The notes under the pieces were generated by a model. That model was not told the DNA's origin, ran no database searches, and saw nothing but the letters and a program-made list of their open reading frames with translations. Below, in pieces: positions 34,901 through 43,160 of a stretch of DNA of 64,000 nt; position 1 is the first letter of the stretch, and each line of letters opens with the position of its first letter. This DNA comes from Rhodothermales bacterium (GTDB lineage: Bacteria > Bacteroidota > Rhodothermia > Rhodothermales > Bin80), in assembly GCA_028278205.1 (NCBI GenBank), contig JANQES010000029.1:23614-87613 (forward strand), read 5' to 3'. Made by a program: the position numbers and the translations under genes.

Positions 34901-35197
34901 CCCGGCCCGCTCGACATGGAATTTCGCCGTCAGGTTTTTCTGATTTACAAGGAGATTCTGCACAACATCGTCCGGCACGCGCAGGCGGCCTCGGTAGAGA
35001 TTGCCGTCAGCCAACACCAAAAAAACTTCACCCTTCGCGTGACGGACGACGGCGTCGGCTTTGATCCTTCTGATGTGCAGCGAGGCCACGGCCTGCGCAA
35101 CCTGCGCCGCCGCGCCGAAACGATGGGCGCGCGCCTGGAGATCGCCAGCCAACCGGGCGCTGGAACACAGATCATCTTGACCGTAAAAATGGCATAA
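31952..35197 (+). CDS. Double-propeller sensor histidine kinase (FG-GAP + Reg_prop + Y_Y_Y)
   Basis: A 1081-residue sensor. A signal peptide (residues 1-26) is followed by seven FG-GAP-like blades (residues about 35-405, recurring FGAALAMEEDLIVAGAPGAD and GAAYLFAR), which form a seven-bladed integrin-type propeller. Residues 425-740 are two-component regulator propeller repeats (DREGFLWFGAYDGLHRYDG), then a Y_Y_Y domain (740-846), a transmembrane helix (855-875, RGLVAVLVVALLAAAYQY), a HisKA_3 dimerisation helix with the phospho-histidine in LHDDVSSNLSG (His near 895) and a HATPase (ILHNIVRHAQA, DDGVGFDPSD, GHGLRNL). It senses a periplasmic signal, probably a polymer or protein, and signals to the regulator encoded 60 bases downstream. 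Confidence 0.92.
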   Translation: MRCHRHRVSCSVVLLALTGLFRPAPAQPITLRADTAPGDAFGYAVALAPPYLLITALGDTDKDGAVYVFRQSTDGWVQEARLVSPETRPAIRFGTHIALDGETVVIGDPGYSEPLSGAGAAYIFERTENGIWRLVKTLLPPTPQIANSYGQVAIKGDTVLVGATGADGPLERQGAVYLYARHHGGDEAWGYITTLTAPDGAFEDRFGAGLGVQGSRVIIGAPGHDAAGPNAGAAYLFTRDPLRPDPRPFTTKLTTLETTRDVFFGTSLAMQNDLIVVGAANADGKSLKSGAAYLFARRDSKTDAWQQIARLTAPDGVRDDRFGAALAMEEDLIVAGAPGADGLGVDTGALYVFARQAETPTTWKQIAKLTAPSGSDNDAFARALALRDGLLLVGAPGAFSRAGAAYLYDLSKPLATELLSFERLPHPDPKAPNPAVVEAMLQDREGFLWFGAYDGLHRYDGYAFKSYRHDPDDATSLSPGATLALREDRTGRLWIGTEDGLNRFDHQQERFIRYALPADSTYPRQSIRILFEDRDGVLWTGTNGRLYRYDAAHDRFEPYTPFTGPPEHLDERYISGIQQDRNGHLWVLAKNLWENRASLFQIDLAQDTVTRYALAPEWGQVGPFLIDSRNNFWIKAPAPVSFPPDARGVLHPRETPVEAAHWTFFEDRDSIVWIGTRDGLYRKDPASPAPTVHRILPSGGANFIHSVYQVRSGRLLIGTGNGVYQTNTHLTHPAAATSYRPPVLLTALHVSNRAGTTPRMPYGLDRLTLSYQDYSFAFEYAALTFSAPQQNHYRYRIEGYDKDWIDAGTRRFATYSNVPPGRYTLQVEVISAEGVPETEHLALPLIITPAFWQTWWFRGLVAVLVVALLAAAYQYRVRRLLEMERMRLRIASDLHDDVSSNLSGIALMSQIVEQQPGLAPEHRHQLSRIAGTAQQTVEDLRNIVWLVDPGHDRLDDLLLKMKDTAATLLNGTAYSFHVGDETDPGPLDMEFRRQVFLIYKEILHNIVRHAQAASVEIAVSQHQKNFTLRVTDDGVGFDPSDVQRGHGLRNLRRRAETMGARLEIASQPGAGTQIILTVKMA

Positions 35198-35259
35198 ACG
35201 TGTGATAGCGTACGCGATCCCTGCTTCTTACGTTGGATAGCATCCCGGAAGTTATCCAC

Positions 35260-35967
35260 ATGGCCATGACTCCACCCACCCTCCCCCCGCCTCAGCGACG
35301 CGTGGAATCCTCTCTCGCCCCTCCGCAGCCCGACGTGCTCACGATCTGGATCGTCGAAGACAATGACCTGTTGCGGGAGTCCATTGCTCACGTCCTCAAC
35401 CAGACGCCGGGCCTGTGCTGCCCGCTCGACGTGGCCACCTGCGAAACGGCCCTCGCCGCCCTCGACGACGGCGCGGTGCCCGAAATCATCCTGCTCGACA
35501 TCGGCCTGCCCGGCATGAGCGGCATCGACGGCATCGCCCCCATCCACGCCCGCTCGCCGTCGACGCAGGTGCTCATGCTGACCGTCCATGAAGACCGTGA
35601 CAACGTCTTCGAAGCCCTCTGCGCCGGGGCTTCGGGCTATCTTCTCAAACCGGCTTCGCCCGCCAGGATCGTCGAAGCCATCGAAGACATCCGCCGGGGC
35701 GGCTCGCCGATGAGCGCGCAGATCGCCCGCAAAGTGCTCGACATGTTTACCCGCCTGGCCGTGCCGCAGAAAGACTACGGCCTCAGCCAACGCGAGCGCG
35801 AGGTGCTCCATTTGCTCGTCGATGGCCTGACGCAAAAACGCATCGCCGAGCATCTGTTTTTGAGCGAGCACACCATCAACACCCACATCCGGAATATCTA
35901 CGCCAAGTTGCACGTCCACTCCCGTAGCGGGGCCGTGGCCAAAGCCCTGCGCGAACGGCTCATCTAA
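35260..35967 (+). CDS. NarL/FixJ-family response regulator
   Basis: A 235-residue regulator. Receiver domain: IWIVEDNDLLRESI opening, phospho-acceptor aspartate in ILLDIGLPG (about residue 80), threonine/lysine switch in VLMLTVHED and LLKPAS. The LuxR-type helix-turn-helix (GLSQREREVLHLLVDGLTQK, IAEHLFLSEHTINTHIRNIY) closes the protein. It is the cognate partner of the preceding sensor kinase. I use ATG 35260; a TTG at 35233 would add nine residues. A perfect DnaA-box-like TTATCCACA overlaps the start region, probably by chance. Confidence 0.93.
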   Translation: MAMTPPTLPPPQRRVESSLAPPQPDVLTIWIVEDNDLLRESIAHVLNQTPGLCCPLDVATCETALAALDDGAVPEIILLDIGLPGMSGIDGIAPIHARSPSTQVLMLTVHEDRDNVFEALCAGASGYLLKPASPARIVEAIEDIRRGGSPMSAQIARKVLDMFTRLAVPQKDYGLSQREREVLHLLVDGLTQKRIAEHLFLSEHTINTHIRNIYAKLHVHSRSGAVAKALRERLI

Positions 35968-35996
35968 TTTTATTTGCCCGTGGGGCAAATAAAAAA
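35967..35996 (+). terminator. Hairpin terminator after response regulator
   Basis: TTTTATTTGCCC, loop GTG, GGGCAAATAAAA, starting at the TAA stop. The A/T outer part could work in both directions. Confidence 0.7.
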
Positions 35997-36080
35997 TGGC
36001 ATGTTCATGTGATACCGCCGGAAGGATCTCAGAATTAGCTTATTACCCATCTCCTGGTCTGCTAATCCCTGGTGCTCCCG

Positions 36081-36683
36081 ATGGCCACGCCCTTCCTACG
36101 CCGCTCCGGTTACGCGTTCGTTTGCCTGCTCCTGAGCCTCACGCTCGCCTCGTGCGACGCTATCTTTAATGAGACCGATGCCCGATGCGGCCGGAAAAAT
36201 GAATTAAAGGTCGAGGTGATCAGGCAACCCGATTATCCAACAAGTCCGCCCGATTTCAACACACAGTACATCTTTTTCACCGAAATGGTGACAGAGCTAG
36301 AAGGGAATACGCGCCGGTTTACGGTCCAATCAACGTTCAGGAATGTCTGCACACACGAGCATGCAAAGGCGCAATTCACTGCCTCCGCCAGAATCAATAA
36401 TCAACTCCCGTTGACCGTGAAGGCGCGCGCTGATTGGGGCTTACTCTTCGGCACAGAAATCCCTCTTGAATTGAGAACCAGCACTTCGTCGTGGTTTTGG
36501 GTATCGCAAGAGATAGACATCGGCCTGGAGCAGGTCTATGAAGACGGCCCCGGCCTGTACTTCGTGACCTTTGAGGTTTCTTTTCTTACGTTAGGAGATG
36601 AGCAGCGAGATAGAGACTGGCTTGCAGATTCATTCCAGTTCTATGCACGACTGGAGACAACCTATTTCGAGCACCAGGAATAA
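36081..36683 (+). CDS. Lipoprotein of unknown function
   Basis: A 200-residue lipoprotein: signal peptide and lipobox (AFVCLLLSLTLASC, Cys at about residue 25). The mature part is beta-rich with no motif I recognise (VTELEGNTRRFTVQSTFRNV, LYFVTFEVSFLTLGDEQRD) and three further cysteines early on. Start ATG 36081 is used; GTG 36072 is possible. Base composition is lower in GC than its neighbours, which may reflect recent acquisition. It follows the two-component pair but is not obviously part of that operon, since a hairpin separates them. Confidence 0.6.
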   Translation: MATPFLRRSGYAFVCLLLSLTLASCDAIFNETDARCGRKNELKVEVIRQPDYPTSPPDFNTQYIFFTEMVTELEGNTRRFTVQSTFRNVCTHEHAKAQFTASARINNQLPLTVKARADWGLLFGTEIPLELRTSTSSWFWVSQEIDIGLEQVYEDGPGLYFVTFEVSFLTLGDEQRDRDWLADSFQFYARLETTYFEHQE

Positions 36684-36761
36684 CCATAGCCTATCCCGAT
36701 TCGGTTGACGGACGAAGCAATCTCTTCGGTATGGAACCGGCAGTGCTTGAGGCTTTGACCG

Positions 36762-38444
36762 CTACTCGTTGCGCCGGGACGGGCGCAGGAAGCTCAACGC
36801 CACCCCCACGATGAGCACCGTGACGGCACCGATGACGTTGTGCCAGAGGAACGATACGTCCGGTGCGCCAAAGGTCACGGCGGCTACCACGCCCATCCCA
36901 GACAACAAGCCAATGAAAGCGCCGATTCCACGGGCGCGAGGGATCATTGCCAGCAGAAAGACGCCCAGAATCGAGCCGTAGAAGAACGAGCCGAAGCGGT
37001 TGACCACCTCGATGAGCGACCCCAGCGTGGCGGCATACGTGGCAACGACACACGCAAAGATGCCCCAGAAAGCCGTCGCCAGCTTCGACACCTTCAGGTA
37101 ATGCGCGTCTGTGGCTTCGGGGCGGAACCATCGCCGGTAAAAATCGATGACCGTGGCGGTCGATAGCGAGTTGAGTTCGGCGGCGATGCTAGACATGGCG
37201 GCGGCCATCACCGCTGCGATGAAAAGTCCGACGAGTCCGAGGGGAAGCTCGCGCAGCACGAAGCCGGGGATGATATAGTTGACGTCCCGGCTGCTCTCGC
37301 CCGTCACATCCTCGGCCAGGGCCAGGGCGTCGTCTCGGATCTCCAGGACGTCGGCTTCGCGGGCGCGGAAGGTTTCCATCGCCTGCGCCTCGGCAGCCAT
37401 GTCGCCGTTGTCGCGGGCGTCGGCCACGGCGCGGGCGGCGGCCTCGCGGCTGGTGAAAGCCTCCTGAAAACGAGATTCCAACGCGCTGTACTGGGTCTCC
37501 TGCGCGGCGCGGACCTGGGCTTCGTGGGCCGGATTGTGGAGCAGCGGCGGGGCCTGGAAGAGGTAAAAGACGAAGACCAGCACGCCCACCAGCAGCACCA
37601 GCGCCTGAAGCGGAATCTTCCAGTAGGCGCTCATCAACAGCGAACTCTTGGCCTCGTCCACCGAGCGCGCCGTCAGGTAGCGCTGCACCTGGCTCTGGTC
37701 CGTCCCGAAATACGAGAGCATCAAAAACGTTCCGCCGATGACGCCCGACCAGAAGGTGTAGGTCTCGTTGATGTTGAACGAGAAATCGAACGTTTTCAGC
37801 CGTCCGGTAGAGCCGGCGATGCGCAGCGCGTCGTCGGCGCCCACGGGCATCTTGTAGAGCAACACCACGACGACGGCCAGCAGCGCAAAAACGATGAGCA
37901 CCATCTGCTTCACATCGGCCCAGGTAACGGCCTGCACGCCGCCGATCATCGTGTAGATGACCGTCGGGATGCCGATCAGGGCGACGGTCCAGAGGAGATC
38001 CCACCCGAAGACGGCGGAGAAGACCACCCCCGGCGCCGCGAGGATCGTCCCGCACGACATCCCCCGCGAGAGCAAAAACAGGAAGCTCGTCAGCGAGCGC
38101 GTCTTGGCGTCGAAGCGGCGTTCGAGGTATTCGTAGGCGGTGAAGACCTTGGATTTGTGCAGGAACGGCACCAGCGTCACGCCGAGAATCACCATGGCCA
38201 GCGGCAGGCCGAAGTAGAATTGGATGAAGCGGATGCCGTCGGTAGCGCCCTGGCCGGTGGTGCCGATCATCGTCACCGCCGAGAGTTGCGTGGCCATCAC
38301 TGACAGGCCGACGGCCCACCAAGGCAGGCTTTTGTTCGCCAGAAAATAGCCTTCGATCTCGGTAGTGCCCTTCGAGCGGCGGATGCCGTCCCACATCACA
38401 TAGGCGATGTATCCGACGACGATGATCCAGTTGATAGGATGCAT
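36762..38444 (-). CDS. Sodium/solute symporter (SSS family)
   Basis: A 560-residue transporter with about 13 helices. It opens INWIIVVGYIAYVMWDGIRR and contains GYFLANKSLPWWAVGLSVMA, QLSAVTMIGTTGQGATDGI, and YFGTDQSQVQRYLTARS, a signature of Na+-driven sugar, proline or myo-inositol type carriers. A cytoplasmic or extracellular insertion between helices 8 and 9 (about residues 305-385) is charged and probably coiled (EAQVRAAQETQYSALESRF). The substrate cannot be told from sequence. It is preceded by a 40-residue membrane peptide gene, seven bases upstream. Confidence 0.9.
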   Translation of the reverse strand: MHPINWIIVVGYIAYVMWDGIRRSKGTTEIEGYFLANKSLPWWAVGLSVMATQLSAVTMIGTTGQGATDGIRFIQFYFGLPLAMVILGVTLVPFLHKSKVFTAYEYLERRFDAKTRSLTSFLFLLSRGMSCGTILAAPGVVFSAVFGWDLLWTVALIGIPTVIYTMIGGVQAVTWADVKQMVLIVFALLAVVVVLLYKMPVGADDALRIAGSTGRLKTFDFSFNINETYTFWSGVIGGTFLMLSYFGTDQSQVQRYLTARSVDEAKSSLLMSAYWKIPLQALVLLVGVLVFVFYLFQAPPLLHNPAHEAQVRAAQETQYSALESRFQEAFTSREAAARAVADARDNGDMAAEAQAMETFRAREADVLEIRDDALALAEDVTGESSRDVNYIIPGFVLRELPLGLVGLFIAAVMAAAMSSIAAELNSLSTATVIDFYRRWFRPEATDAHYLKVSKLATAFWGIFACVVATYAATLGSLIEVVNRFGSFFYGSILGVFLLAMIPRARGIGAFIGLLSGMGVVAAVTFGAPDVSFLWHNVIGAVTVLIVGVALSFLRPSRRNE

Positions 38445-38451
38445 AACGACG

Positions 38452-38574
38452 TTAGACGTGATACCGGAGTTGGAGGAGCCAGAGCAGCAACAACGTGAAG
38501 ACCTGGACGGCCATCACCGCGAGCAGTGTGCGGCGAAAGCTGCGGGATTTAGAGGGTGATTCGGGCGCAGACAT
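38452..38574 (-). CDS. 40-residue single-helix membrane protein
   Basis: ATG at 38574, stop at 38452: a basic N-terminus (SAPESPSKSRSFRRT), one hydrophobic helix (LLAVMAVQVFTLLLLWLLQL) and the end RYHV. It is seven bases upstream of the symporter start in the same direction, a position where small accessory peptides of SSS carriers are often found. Positive charges before the helix predict an N-in topology. It is too short for routine annotation; it may help assembly or gating of the symporter, which is inference. Confidence 0.6.
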   Translation of the reverse strand: MSAPESPSKSRSFRRTLLAVMAVQVFTLLLLWLLQLRYHV

Positions 38575-38607
38575 GGGCGATCCGGATAGGCGGGCGATGG
38601 AGGCGAG

Positions 38608-38825
38608 GACACTAATGAATTTTGACGTTCGAACTTCGGTACTACGGCACCGGCATCCTCAAGGCCGAAGACATCCAACGGGTTTCCCTGCCAAAATTCA
38701 TTAAATCGGGCTTCGCCCGTGAAAGCGGCACCCGTTATGAATTTTGACACGCCAACGCTGATAAAGACGAGGCGTGTTGGAATAGCTCAAGGCGTACGAG
38801 GTCGATGGTCAAAATTCATCAGGCG
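38608..38825. repeat. AATTTTGAC inverted repeat pair
   Basis: AATGAATTTTGACG (about 38615) pairs with CCAAAATTCATTA near 38690; a second unit starts ATGAATTTTGACACGCC (about 38737) and ends GGTCAAAATTCATC near 38820. Each encloses 50-70 bases with its own weak dyads such as CGGGCTTCGCCCG. A related pair is at 54632-54782. Confidence 0.7.
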
Positions 38826-38880
38826 AGGTAACTTGGAGGTTGTTAGCGGGGTTCCCTGCCCAAACCCAGCGTGATGCCTG

Positions 38881-38940
38881 TTGTTTTTAAACAAGAGTAC
38901 GTGATGCTTGAAAGCTATGTACAAAATATGTAACTTTACA
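38881..38940 (+). promoter_or_regulatory. Palindromes before the methyltransferase gene
   Basis: TTGTTTTTAAACAA (38881-38894) and TGTAACTTTACA (38929-38940) are perfect dyads in an AT-rich leader ending four bases before the methyltransferase ATG. They could bind a controller or the methyltransferase itself; no C-protein gene is seen. Confidence 0.4.
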
Positions 38941-38944
38941 CAAA

Positions 38945-40192
38945 ATGACACGGCCTTCTAAGAACACAATGAACTACGCAATCACCTATCCAGGCAAGAT
39001 CCCGGAACAAGACATATTAACCTTTACCCCGGCAGCCTCCTTGTCTTTGAAGGAGACTGTCGGGCCGTTGCATGGCAAGCCTTCGAACAAGCTGATAAAG
39101 GGGGATAACCTTTTCACGCTTAAAGCACTCTATAATGATCCTAAAGTCCGCGGCCATGTGCGCCTCATCTACATTGATCCACCGTACTCTACGCAGAGGG
39201 TCTTCAGAACCAAAAGTGTTTGGTACCAAGATCATGTAGAGCTTGAAGACGACGCACATGCCTACGAGGATACGCTATCAGGGGAGGAATACATAGAATT
39301 CATCAGGCAGCGTCTGGTTTTCTTGCGCGAACTGCTTAGTCCCGATGGCACAATCTACGTACACCTGGACGACAAGATGGCTTTCGCTATCAAAGTCATC
39401 ATGGATGAACTATTTGGCCCTAATAATTTTAGAAACTGGATCACACGTCGGAAATGCAGTTCCAAAAACTACACCAGTAAGCAGTTCGGCAATATCACGG
39501 ATTACCTCATCTGCTATTCGAAATTCCGAAATCCGGTTTGGAACCAACCATACCGGGCCTGGGATGAAAAACATGCAGCCAGGGAGTATCCGCGCATCGA
39601 AAAAGATACAGGCCGCCGTTATAAGCCGGTACCTGTCTATGCACATGGTGTACGGAATGGAGATACCGGGAAACCGTGGCGCGGCATGATGCCGCCGAAA
39701 GGAAAGCACTGGTTCACCAGCCCGGAGAACCTGGACAAGCTAGATGCTGAAGGCCGTATTTATTGGAGCCCGACCGGCAATCCACGCAAGAAAGTGTATC
39801 TCGATGAAAGTCCAGGCGTCTCCTATACCGATCTTTGGATGAATTTCAGAGATGCACACAACCAAAATGTCTCTGTGACAGGCTATCCAACGGAGAAAAA
39901 CCTGGATATGCTCAAGATGATTATACAGGCCTCTTCCAATGAGGGTGACCTCATTCTCGACGGCTTCGTTGGATCAGGAACGACGCTAGACGCAGCAGCA
40001 GCGCTAAAGAGGCACTGGATTGGGATTGATTCATCCGACCTTGCGATTCAGGTGTGCAGAGATCGGCTCGCAACACAACTCACGAACACCGCTCCTGATC
40101 TTTTCAACAACGAACACAATCCAAGTTTTGCTGTACTGGAGGCGGAGGTTGAACAATCAAATATTACTCCCCGAGAAGCCATTGCCTCGTGA
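38945..40192 (+). CDS. Beta-class adenine DNA methyltransferase (type III Mod-like)
   Basis: A 415-residue site-specific methyltransferase. The catalytic LIYIDPPYST (DPPY near residue 78) precedes the S-adenosylmethionine motif LDGFVGSGTTLDAAAALKRH (near residue 340), the beta order. LIKGDNLFTLKAL near residue 50 is typical of type III Mod and related enzymes. It would methylate an adenine. GC content is lower than the surrounding genes, a sign of transfer. It is convergent with, and overlaps by 29 bases, a gene that is probably the restriction enzyme. The ATG at 38969 (MNYAITYPGK) is an alternative start. Confidence 0.88.
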   Translation: MTRPSKNTMNYAITYPGKIPEQDILTFTPAASLSLKETVGPLHGKPSNKLIKGDNLFTLKALYNDPKVRGHVRLIYIDPPYSTQRVFRTKSVWYQDHVELEDDAHAYEDTLSGEEYIEFIRQRLVFLRELLSPDGTIYVHLDDKMAFAIKVIMDELFGPNNFRNWITRRKCSSKNYTSKQFGNITDYLICYSKFRNPVWNQPYRAWDEKHAAREYPRIEKDTGRRYKPVPVYAHGVRNGDTGKPWRGMMPPKGKHWFTSPENLDKLDAEGRIYWSPTGNPRKKVYLDESPGVSYTDLWMNFRDAHNQNVSVTGYPTEKNLDMLKMIIQASSNEGDLILDGFVGSGTTLDAAAALKRHWIGIDSSDLAIQVCRDRLATQLTNTAPDLFNNEHNPSFAVLEAEVEQSNITPREAIAS

Positions 40193-41036
40193 CTCTGTGA
40201 TCCAACATCAATAAAGTACAAACCTTGACTCTGCCAGGGTCAATTTGCTCTAAACGGACATAATCACGCCACATCGATCCTAACAAAAGGCCCGGACCAT
40301 CGTTAATAAAAAGCACTTTTACGGAGCGTTGCCCTTCTAGAGGTCGATAACCGAGAATTTGGGTAGCGTGTCGTTCATTGCCCTTGGTTCTGTCATCTTC
40401 CTGGGCACCGCCTCTGTCACTGTCATAACGGGCAAAGCCTGCACAAACAGGTTCACCGTCGTAGCGGATCACAAAATCCGCCGGTGTAGCATGAGGATAC
40501 CCTGGAAGCTCCTGGCTCAGAATCAGGTCTGATCCTGCTCCTATCGGCCCGTGAATGATAAACAGATCTTCCTCAAATCTAGCCTCAAACCATTCAAAAA
40601 AGCGCGCTGTAAGATCATAGCCCTTTTGCCCTCGTTTGTCATACTCTCCCAGGATTGCAAAAAGCGCTTCGTCGTCTTCTGGCCGGGAAAACAACCTCTC
40701 CCTGACCTCGGGCAATGGCCGGAACCTGTTTCCAAAATCCCTGATAGTATCTTCCGTCCTTCCTACTCGTTGGAGCATTTGAACAGACGTGGCAGCAGGA
40801 GAAACGTACCTCCTGAACAGGCGACAAAGCTGTGTCCTCAGCGGATTGTGCTCTCTCATTATCTGCCTGAGAAGATCCTCCGAGTCGGTGGCTCCCTCAA
40901 CAAGCCGCCGGAATTCGATTAACGTTGGCTTGTGTAAAGCCTCCCTTTCTGCCAGAAAATCAGGGTAAAAAGGTGTGTCAAATACCGTCACCCATTGGGC
41001 TCTCTCCGTTGGATTTATGTTGAAGCTGTCAAGCAT
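40164..41036 (-). CDS. Putative restriction endonuclease partner
   Basis: A 290-residue protein with no clear family name from sequence alone. It is convergent with the adjacent methyltransferase and overlaps it tail to tail, a common restriction-modification layout. The central segment TPADFVIRYDGEPVCAGFAR, YDSDRGGAQEDDRTKGNERH has acidic residues and a lysine at spacings that could form a PD-(D/E)XK-type site, but no motif is definitive. It has no signal or membrane segments. Restriction function rests on context; it could instead be another accessory protein. Confidence 0.55.
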   Translation of the reverse strand: MLDSFNINPTERAQWVTVFDTPFYPDFLAEREALHKPTLIEFRRLVEGATDSEDLLRQIMREHNPLRTQLCRLFRRYVSPAATSVQMLQRVGRTEDTIRDFGNRFRPLPEVRERLFSRPEDDEALFAILGEYDKRGQKGYDLTARFFEWFEARFEEDLFIIHGPIGAGSDLILSQELPGYPHATPADFVIRYDGEPVCAGFARYDSDRGGAQEDDRTKGNERHATQILGYRPLEGQRSVKVLFINDGPGLLLGSMWRDYVRLEQIDPGRVKVCTLLMLDHRVTRQWLLGE

Positions 41037-41129
41037 TGATTGTATTTATGGAGAGGGTAGAAGATTACCTCATGCGTCTGTTCGTGGTGACTTCTCAGAC
41101 TTATCCTCCCTGCCACGCTGGACGTGTTT

Positions 41130-41789
41130 TTAGTCGGAATTCTCGTCGAAGCGTTGGATGCGCTGCCAGAGTTCAGCGACGATGGTGTGCAGTTCTTGCA
41201 AGTCTGTCTGGCTAAGATGAGGGGTCAATACTTCGAACAGCGGCTCAAGATCAGGCTGGTAGTAGTAGATCAACGTGGCGATGTCATTTTCATAAAGCCC
41301 GACGCGCGCGAAGTTGCCCTGTCGATAGAGGGAGGGAAGCGCATAGAGTTTCAGAAGCAGCAGTCCCTCCACCGTGGCGCACGGGATCGTCCGCTCCCCA
41401 AACGGCTGCGGCGTGGCGTAGTCCCGCAAGACTTTCTCAAAGAGCGGATTACGCGTCAGAAGGATGTCAATCTTGAGTCCTTCGAAGGTGGCGCGGGCAA
41501 AGTTGGGCTCTTCGCCAGTAACCTCAATCTCAGGCAAGGCTTGCAAGGATGATGAGGCAAGAATGAGATCAAGATCTTCGGTGTTGCGCCCTTCTACGTA
41601 CCGCAACAAGGCGATGCCGCCTACGAGCAGATAGTCAATCTCTCGCTCGTGCAACAACGCAAAGAGTTGCTCGACGGTCTCAAGAAGCTTCTCCGTGTTC
41701 ACCGGGGGACCTTCAGGCCAGTTCTTGACATCGAAGACGAGGGCGTTGCGAACGACGCTTCCGATATGGAATGGCTGCTGAACAGGCAT
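41130..41789 (-). CDS. Nucleotidyltransferase, AbiEii-like
   Basis: A protein of about 219 residues. The motif LLVGGIALLRYVEGRNTEDLDLIL (split here; key residues are the GG and the DLD) is the DNA polymerase beta-type nucleotidyltransferase site seen in AbiEii and MNT-like toxins. It ends with helices rich in Leu and Tyr. AbiEii toxins transfer nucleotides to tRNA; a partner antitoxin is expected but none is adjacent. The start could be 41789, 41795 or 41804. It stands just beyond the R-M pair, suggesting a small defence-type cluster. Confidence 0.68.
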   Translation of the reverse strand: MPVQQPFHIGSVVRNALVFDVKNWPEGPPVNTEKLLETVEQLFALLHEREIDYLLVGGIALLRYVEGRNTEDLDLILASSSLQALPEIEVTGEEPNFARATFEGLKIDILLTRNPLFEKVLRDYATPQPFGERTIPCATVEGLLLLKLYALPSLYRQGNFARVGLYENDIATLIYYYQPDLEPLFEVLTPHLSQTDLQELHTIVAELWQRIQRFDENSD

Positions 41790-41967
41790 GATCATGAGCC
41801 GCAACGTGCAGGGGATCTATATTATGCACGCGGGCGGGCACAGAGTTCCCCCAGGTGAAGAAAAGCGCTCCCACCAAAGACACAGCCCCAACGCCGGGAA
41901 CTGAAACAAAACCGCCGCGCTAAAGAACCCCTCATCCCCATTCCCCCTTGGCTGTTCGCTATTCCCC

Positions 41968-43146
41968 ATGAAAATCACCGTCATCGGAGCAGGCGCCATC
42001 GGGTCGGCGGTGGCCGGTGCGTTGCTGGATGTGGCCGATGTGGCGCAGGTGCAGGTATGCGACGCCCGCGTGCGCTCGCTGCAGGCCATACGCGGCCAGG
42101 TGCAACAGCATGGCCGGCTCCGTTCGTTTCAGGTCGATGCGCGAAGCCTGCCTGAACTCGACCCTATCATCGCCGATAGCGACTGTGTCATCGGGTGTGC
42201 GCAGCCGCAGATCAACCCGGCGCTGGCGGCGCTGTGCCTCGAAAAAGGCATCCACTACTGCGACCTCGGCGGCAACGACGCTATCCTCGAAGAAGAACTG
42301 GCCCTCGACGAGCAGGCCCGCGAAAAAGGCGTCTGGATTGTGCCCAACTGCGGCCTCGACCCCGGCCTCGTCGATATCCTCTGCCTCTTCGGCGTGGCGC
42401 AGTTCGACGCGGTCGAGACCGTGCGCCTGCGCGTGGGCGACGTGCCGCTGCATCCCGAACCGCCGTTCAACTTCCGCATCTCCTGGTCGGCGGAGAAGCT
42501 GCTCGACGACTACACCGAGCCGGTCCATCTCATCGAAGAGGGTGCGCTCAAAGACGCCGAACCGCTGACCAACGAAGAGCGCATCCACTTCCCCGACCCC
42601 TTCGGCGAGATGGAGGCTTTTTATACCGGCAGCGGCCTGCTCACGCTCGCCCGCGACCTCGAAGGCAAGGTGCGCACGCTCGATCACAAGCTCGTCCGCT
42701 GGCCCGGTCACGCCTCGCAGATGCGCTTTCTGCTGGCCCTGGGCTTCGGCGAAGACCGCTCCATCGACGTGCGCACCCACCTGACCTATCGCGACGTGCT
42801 GCTGCGCCGGATGCGGCAACGCCTGGGCGGCGTCTACGAGGATGCCGTGCTGATGCGCGTGCTCATCCACGGCACGAAGGACGGCCAGGAACGCACGCTC
42901 GTCTATGAAATGATTGACCGCTACGACAAAAAGCAGCGCGTGACGGCCATGCAGCGATGCACCAGCATCCCGACGGCGTGTGTGGCCGTGCTCATCGCCT
43001 CGGGACGCGTGCCCGGCGGCGGCGTGGCGCCCCCCGAAGACGTGATCCCCCATCAAGAATTTTTCGACATGATCGCCGAACGGGGCCTCAACATCACCAC
43101 CACGTGGTACGACGGCCCCGTGGACGTGCGTAACCCGGTGGGTTGA
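41968..43146 (+). CDS. Saccharopine dehydrogenase-family oxidoreductase (Lys6DH-like)
   Basis: A 392-residue enzyme. A Rossmann fold with the dinucleotide signature MKITVIGAGAIGSAVAGALL opens it; CDLGGNDAILEEELALDEQA and VPNCGLDPGLVDIL are typical of saccharopine reductase-like and lysine-6-dehydrogenase proteins, with the C-terminal catalytic domain after residue 130. It probably oxidises or reduces an amino acid (lysine or saccharopine) with NAD(P). It is soluble and monocistronic; the next gene is convergent. Confidence 0.85.
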   Translation: MKITVIGAGAIGSAVAGALLDVADVAQVQVCDARVRSLQAIRGQVQQHGRLRSFQVDARSLPELDPIIADSDCVIGCAQPQINPALAALCLEKGIHYCDLGGNDAILEEELALDEQAREKGVWIVPNCGLDPGLVDILCLFGVAQFDAVETVRLRVGDVPLHPEPPFNFRISWSAEKLLDDYTEPVHLIEEGALKDAEPLTNEERIHFPDPFGEMEAFYTGSGLLTLARDLEGKVRTLDHKLVRWPGHASQMRFLLALGFGEDRSIDVRTHLTYRDVLLRRMRQRLGGVYEDAVLMRVLIHGTKDGQERTLVYEMIDRYDKKQRVTAMQRCTSIPTACVAVLIASGRVPGGGVAPPEDVIPHQEFFDMIAERGLNITTTWYDGPVDVRNPVG

Positions 43147-43160
43147 GGGGTTGGGGGGTT

